Part shown: positions 61,097-64,000 of the stretch, one piece after another
How positions within the stretch are numbered: the stretch's first letter is position 1
Layout of the letters: the number at the start of each line of letters is the position of its first letter
From: SZUA-430 sp964647355
GTDB taxonomy: Bacteria; Pseudomonadota; Alphaproteobacteria; Micropepsales; Micropepsaceae
NCBI GenBank assembly: GCA_964647355.1
Contig: CAZYGK010000001.1
Location: 85,299 to 149,298, forward strand
Direction: 5' to 3'
DNA length: 64,000 bases
Made by a program: the position numbers and the translations under genes
The notes under the pieces: model-generated
Database searches by the model: none
Seen by the model: only the letters and a program-made list of their open reading frames with translations
Told to the model about the DNA's origin: nothing

Positions 61097-61627
61097 GTGG
61101 CGGACGTTCAGCCGCTTTTCACCTCGAACGCCATCGCCGATCGCCTCGAAACGCTGGCTGGCGATATTGCCCGCGTCATGCCGGCCGATTTCGCCGCCGT
61201 GGCGATCCTCAAAGGCAGCTTCGTCTTCGCCGCCGATCTGATCCGTGCCTTGACGGCCCACAACGTCAATCCCGAGGTCGACTTCATGACCTTGGCGAGC
61301 TACGGCACCGGCACGGTCTCGTCGGGCCAAGTGAGGCTCCTGCGCGACGTCGAAATCCCCGTCGCAGGGCGTGAAGTTCTTCTGATCGACGACATCCTCG
61401 ATTCCGGCCGCACGATCGCCTACGCCCGCCGCCACATGCTCGACCGCGGCGCCAAAGCCGTAAGGGTTTGCGTCCTGCTCGACAAAACGTCGCCCCGCGC
61501 AAGCGGCAGGGAACAAGCGGATTTCGTGGGTTTTCCCTGCCCGCCCGCCTTTGTGGTGGGCTACGGCATGGACCATGCGCATAAATTCCGTGGACTGCCT
61601 TTTATAGCTGTTCTAAGCCAAGCCTGA
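61097..61627 (+). CDS. hpt: Hypoxanthine phosphoribosyltransferase
   Basis: 176 residues. The PRPP-binding loop is VLLIDDILDSGRTI; AILKGSFVFAADLIRAL and FVVGYGMDHAHKFRGLPFI also match the family, which salvages hypoxanthine and guanine. The GTG start is two bases after the preceding stop. Confidence 0.87.
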   Translation: MADVQPLFTSNAIADRLETLAGDIARVMPADFAAVAILKGSFVFAADLIRALTAHNVNPEVDFMTLASYGTGTVSSGQVRLLRDVEIPVAGREVLLIDDILDSGRTIAYARRHMLDRGAKAVRVCVLLDKTSPRASGREQADFVGFPCPPAFVVGYGMDHAHKFRGLPFIAVLSQA

Positions 61628-61648
61628 CGTCGTGGACCGTAAGTAGTA

Positions 61649-62014
61649 ATGGCGAAATTGCTGATCGCTGAGAACGAGTTGGCACTCCGGGAATTCATCG
61701 CCCGGGGGCTGGAGCAGCGCGGCCACAAGGTCACGACTGCGCAAGACGGCTCCGAGGCGGTCGAGGCCTTGAAGAAGGGCAAGTTCGACCTGCTGCTCAC
61801 CGACATCGACATGCCGATCATGGACGGCATCGCGCTTTCCATGACGGTGGGCCGCGATTACCCGAAGACGAAGATCATCATCATGTCGGGCCACGAGCAT
61901 CAGATCGAGCGCGCTCAAGGCATGTCGGACGTGGTCTACCGCGTGATCTCGAAGCCCTTCACGATCGCGGCCATCTGCGCCGCCGTGGACGAGATTCTGG
62001 CGAAGAAGAAGTGA
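61649..62014 (+). CDS. cpdR: CpdR-type single-domain response regulator
   Basis: 121 residues, one receiver domain. LLIAENELALREFIARGLEQ, LLTDIDMPIMDGI (phosphoacceptor Asp), IIMSGHEHQIE and VISKPFTIAAIC. CpdR in alphaproteobacteria controls ClpXP localisation and cell-cycle proteolysis, usually downstream of the CckA-ChpT phosphorelay. No output domain and no strong Shine-Dalgarno. Confidence 0.82.
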   Translation: MAKLLIAENELALREFIARGLEQRGHKVTTAQDGSEAVEALKKGKFDLLLTDIDMPIMDGIALSMTVGRDYPKTKIIIMSGHEHQIERAQGMSDVVYRVISKPFTIAAICAAVDEILAKKK

Positions 62015-62434
62015 CCGCCGGAAGACCCGGCGCGCCGTGATGCAAAATCATATCCGTTATATCCGTTAGATTGGCGGATTTCCGCGGTATTATCCGTTAT
62101 ATTAGCGTTAGATATCCGTTATGTGTGCGTTCGCCGGAGCGTCCGGCGCGAACGCCAACCGCTCGCCAGGCGCGAAAACGGGCCCGCTGGCAGCCGACGC
62201 GGCCCGCAGGTGCTGAAGTTCCGATTCGGTTTTCAAGTCGCAGCCGCTCGCGAACGCCTTCGCGAGGGAAGAAACAAACATAGAACAATCGGGCGTGGAT
62301 TTCGATGTGACAGGTCTTCAGCGTCAATTCGCCGGCCGCCTTTGCGGTCGGCAAAGGGGCGCGCGGAAATCCAAGGAGCCTGTGCGCAGACCTTCGAAGA
62401 CACTAACCTTCCCAAAAGACCACAGGATCACTCC
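62015..62434. promoter_or_regulatory. Intergenic region with repeated TATCCGTTA words
   Basis: 420 bases between cpdR and the enoyl-CoA hydratase gene. TATCCGTTA occurs four times on the plus strand, starting at 62,051, 62,060, 62,091 and 62,113, in a locally AT-rich patch. The remaining 310 bases have no supported gene. The repeats could be binding sites for a regulator of the hydratase gene or, less likely, DnaA-like sites (the 9-mer shares TTATCC with DnaA boxes). Confidence 0.45.
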
Positions 62435-63268
62435 ATGACCTACGACGGCTTCCAAGCGTTGCGCGTAACGCTCGATCACGGCGTTGCCACCGTCACGATC
62501 GAGCACGGCGAGATCAACCTGTTCGACATGACGCTGATCGGTGAGATGGATCGCCTCGGCCGCGTGCTCGAAACCGACGACGCGGTGCGCGCCGTCGTGC
62601 TGCAAAGCGCGAACCCGCATTTCTTCATCGCCCACGCCGATGTCACGCTCATCCAAATGCTTCCGGCCGAAGTTGCCCCGCGCACGGAGAAACTCGGCAT
62701 GTTCCACGCGATGTGCGATCGCTTCCGCACCATGCCGAAGGCGACGATCGCCAAGATCGAAGGCATGTGCCGTGGCGGCGGCTCTGAGTTTGCGCTCTCC
62801 TGCGACATGCGTTTCGCCGCCATCGGCCGCGCGATGTTGGGGCAGCCCGAGGTTGCGCTCGGCATCATTCCGGGCGGCGGCGGCTGCGTACGCCTGCCAC
62901 GCCTGATCGGCCGCGCCCGCGCGCTTGAGATCGTGCTCGGCTGCGGCGATTTCGACGCGCTGACGGCGGAGCGGTATGGCTACGTCAACCGCGCGCTACC
63001 GCCGAACGAGATCGGCCCCTTCGTCGACAACCTCGCCCGCCGCATCGCCTCGTTCCCGCCAAGAGCGATCCGGCTCGCCAAGGAAGCCGTCCTTAATGCC
63101 GACCGCCATGTCGCGGACGACCTCGTGCACGAGGAGCGTAACTTCTTCGCGACACTGTCCGACCCCGAGGCGAAACGTCGAATGACGGCCGCCATGGGTC
63201 GCGGTCTGCAAACCCCCGCCGTCGAAAGCGGCACGATCGACGACTTCCTCGTCGCGCTCGCCCGTTAG
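62435..63268 (+). CDS. Enoyl-CoA hydratase/isomerase family protein
   Basis: 277 residues with the crotonase fold. It has AHADVTLIQMLP, EGMCRGGGSEFALSCDMRFA (oxyanion hole, catalytic Glu), GQPEVALGIIPGGGGCVRLPR (second Glu) and a helical C-terminus. The ATG at 62,435 was chosen as it starts the conserved part; a longer frame upstream runs through the repeat region and is unlikely to be real. Confidence 0.82.
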   Translation: MTYDGFQALRVTLDHGVATVTIEHGEINLFDMTLIGEMDRLGRVLETDDAVRAVVLQSANPHFFIAHADVTLIQMLPAEVAPRTEKLGMFHAMCDRFRTMPKATIAKIEGMCRGGGSEFALSCDMRFAAIGRAMLGQPEVALGIIPGGGGCVRLPRLIGRARALEIVLGCGDFDALTAERYGYVNRALPPNEIGPFVDNLARRIASFPPRAIRLAKEAVLNADRHVADDLVHEERNFFATLSDPEAKRRMTAAMGRGLQTPAVESGTIDDFLVALAR

Positions 63269-63744
63269 GGCTCCTTCGGCAGCATCCGTGCCCTGAGCGC
63301 CCGCACGCGGTCGAGCAGCGGCTGGGCTTCCGCAATCGCCGCGCCATGGTCGAACTTGATCGTCTTTTCGCCTTTCGCGCTGACGATGGTGAGCGACTCC
63401 GCCCCGCCGTCCGCGCAATCCGGACAGCCGATCGTCTCCGGTAAAGCGTCGATCTTCGCGGCCTCGGCGGCGGCGGCGATGTCGCCCCATTCTTGCGCGC
63501 TTAGCGGTGCCGTGAGCCGCTGCACCGGCAGGTTCGCACCCGCGCCGCGCCCCCAGGCCTCACGCGTCAGCACGGCTTCCTTTTCGGAAATCTCGAGCGT
63601 CGTCTTGCAGTACCCGGCGCACATCCCGAACGACGTCGTCGACGCAACTTTGGTGACGGCCGAGGGCTTCATCGCCCCGCTCTCGCAACCGGCCAAACTC
63701 AGCGCCACGGTGCAAACCGCAGCAAGACGCAAAACCGTGCTCAT
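63265..63744 (-). CDS. Putative lipoprotein
   Basis: 159 residues with a lipobox (AALSLAGCES-like, Cys20) after a short hydrophobic signal. The mature part has CAGYC and CPDC pairs. Function unknown. ATG at 63,744 has AGGAG ten bases upstream. It overlaps the hydratase stop at its 3' end by four bases (convergent). Confidence 0.6.
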   Translation of the reverse strand: MSTVLRLAAVCTVALSLAGCESGAMKPSAVTKVASTTSFGMCAGYCKTTLEISEKEAVLTREAWGRGAGANLPVQRLTAPLSAQEWGDIAAAAEAAKIDALPETIGCPDCADGGAESLTIVSAKGEKTIKFDHGAAIAEAQPLLDRVRALRARMLPKEP

Positions 63745-63915
63745 GGGGCGCGCACTCCTTTGCGCAAGTAACGCACTCGGCGCATCCGCAGACAAGCCGC
63801 AAAGTGTGTGATCGCAGTGGCTTGGGCGCCAATTAACCCGAAACTAATCCTGCCCCGTAACCCGGCATAAGGCTCGCGCGCCCTAGCCTGACGCGAACCT
63901 CCGACGGGAGAACGG

Positions 63916-64000
63916 ATGCGTGCGAACGGGAACATCGAGCGGACGGAGCGGCACAAGCGCCTTGCGCGTGCCGTGTCGATCGCGCTCGTCCTGGGTTCGG
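63916..64000 (+). CDS. Start of a protein gene running off the right edge
   Basis: GGGAG precedes an ATG, then RANGNIERTERHKRLARAVS followed by a hydrophobic stretch (IALVLGS) as at the start of a membrane or exported protein. Only 28 codons are visible, so the product cannot be named. Confidence 0.4.
   Translation, partial: MRANGNIERTERHKRLARAVSIALVLGS

Noticed and set aside
62123..62434. A long N-terminal extension of the enoyl-CoA hydratase
   Set aside because: The frame upstream of 62,435 runs through non-conserved, arginine-rich sequence and begins in the repeat array; the family starts at the later ATG.
1..64000. CRISPR arrays, tRNA and rRNA genes
   Set aside because: No array of equal-length repeats with spacers was seen; the RHS gene is repetitive but in coding units. 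No cloverleaf tRNA or rRNA sequence was recognised by eye.

Overview
The window is GC-rich DNA from an alphaproteobacterium. The core genes at the right support this: a CpdR-type response regulator, divergent metX-metW and hisC-tyrC, a DUF2125 protein, an MJ0042 zinc-ribbon protein next to ftsEX, B12-dependent ribonucleotide reductase (nrdJ), OlsB and AmpG. I cannot name the genus from the sequence.

Positions 1 to about 40,730 look like accessory DNA, the right part of a large integrated element. Its right end is marked by a large serine recombinase gene (39,239 onward) whose reading frame runs without a stop into the C-terminal part of comM. The matching N-terminal part of comM is not in the window, so the element continues off the left edge. 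The region holds gene debris: an IS66 fragment, an IS3-type transposase tail, two S1/P1-type nuclease genes (one cut off by the window edge, one truncated), a broken thermonuclease, a secretin tail and a truncated copy of a small membrane protein.

The most notable content is a compact RiPP gene cluster at about 2,966-13,530. A 186-residue precursor has a Tat-like N-terminus and a SCCCCTPCCC stretch near its C-terminus, like the streptolysin S core. It is followed by seven genes, six of whose junctions overlap: a B12-binding radical SAM enzyme, an RRE/ThiF-like leader-binding E1 protein with two CxxC pairs, a YcaO cyclodehydratase with a C-terminal PxPxP, a SagB-type dehydrogenase, a 676-residue protein of unknown function, a Rieske oxygenase and an alpha/beta hydrolase. 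Upstream lies a JmjC-like oxygenase fused to a VOC domain. I read this as a thiazole/oxazole-modified peptide (TOMM) pathway with unusual oxidative tailoring and no dedicated transporter in view.

The rest of the accessory region encodes a CHAT (caspase-like) protease, a DUF1353 protein, a pair of very large envelope or secreted proteins (14,078-23,061), a chymotrypsin-fold protease, a lipoprotein, a DUF900-type hydrolase, a YD/cadherin-repeat protein and a 2,045-residue RHS protein with a variable tail and a small membrane protein after it.

From 41,228 to the end is ordinary chromosome. It carries a hybrid histidine kinase, peptidoglycan recycling and ornithine lipid genes, methionine, histidine and tyrosine biosynthesis, a wax ester/DGAT-type acyltransferase, nrdJ, plsC, a YdcF protein, a GmhB-like phosphatase, ftsX-ftsE, hpt, cpdR and an enoyl-CoA hydratase. 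A cluster of TATCCGTTA repeats sits between cpdR and the hydratase.
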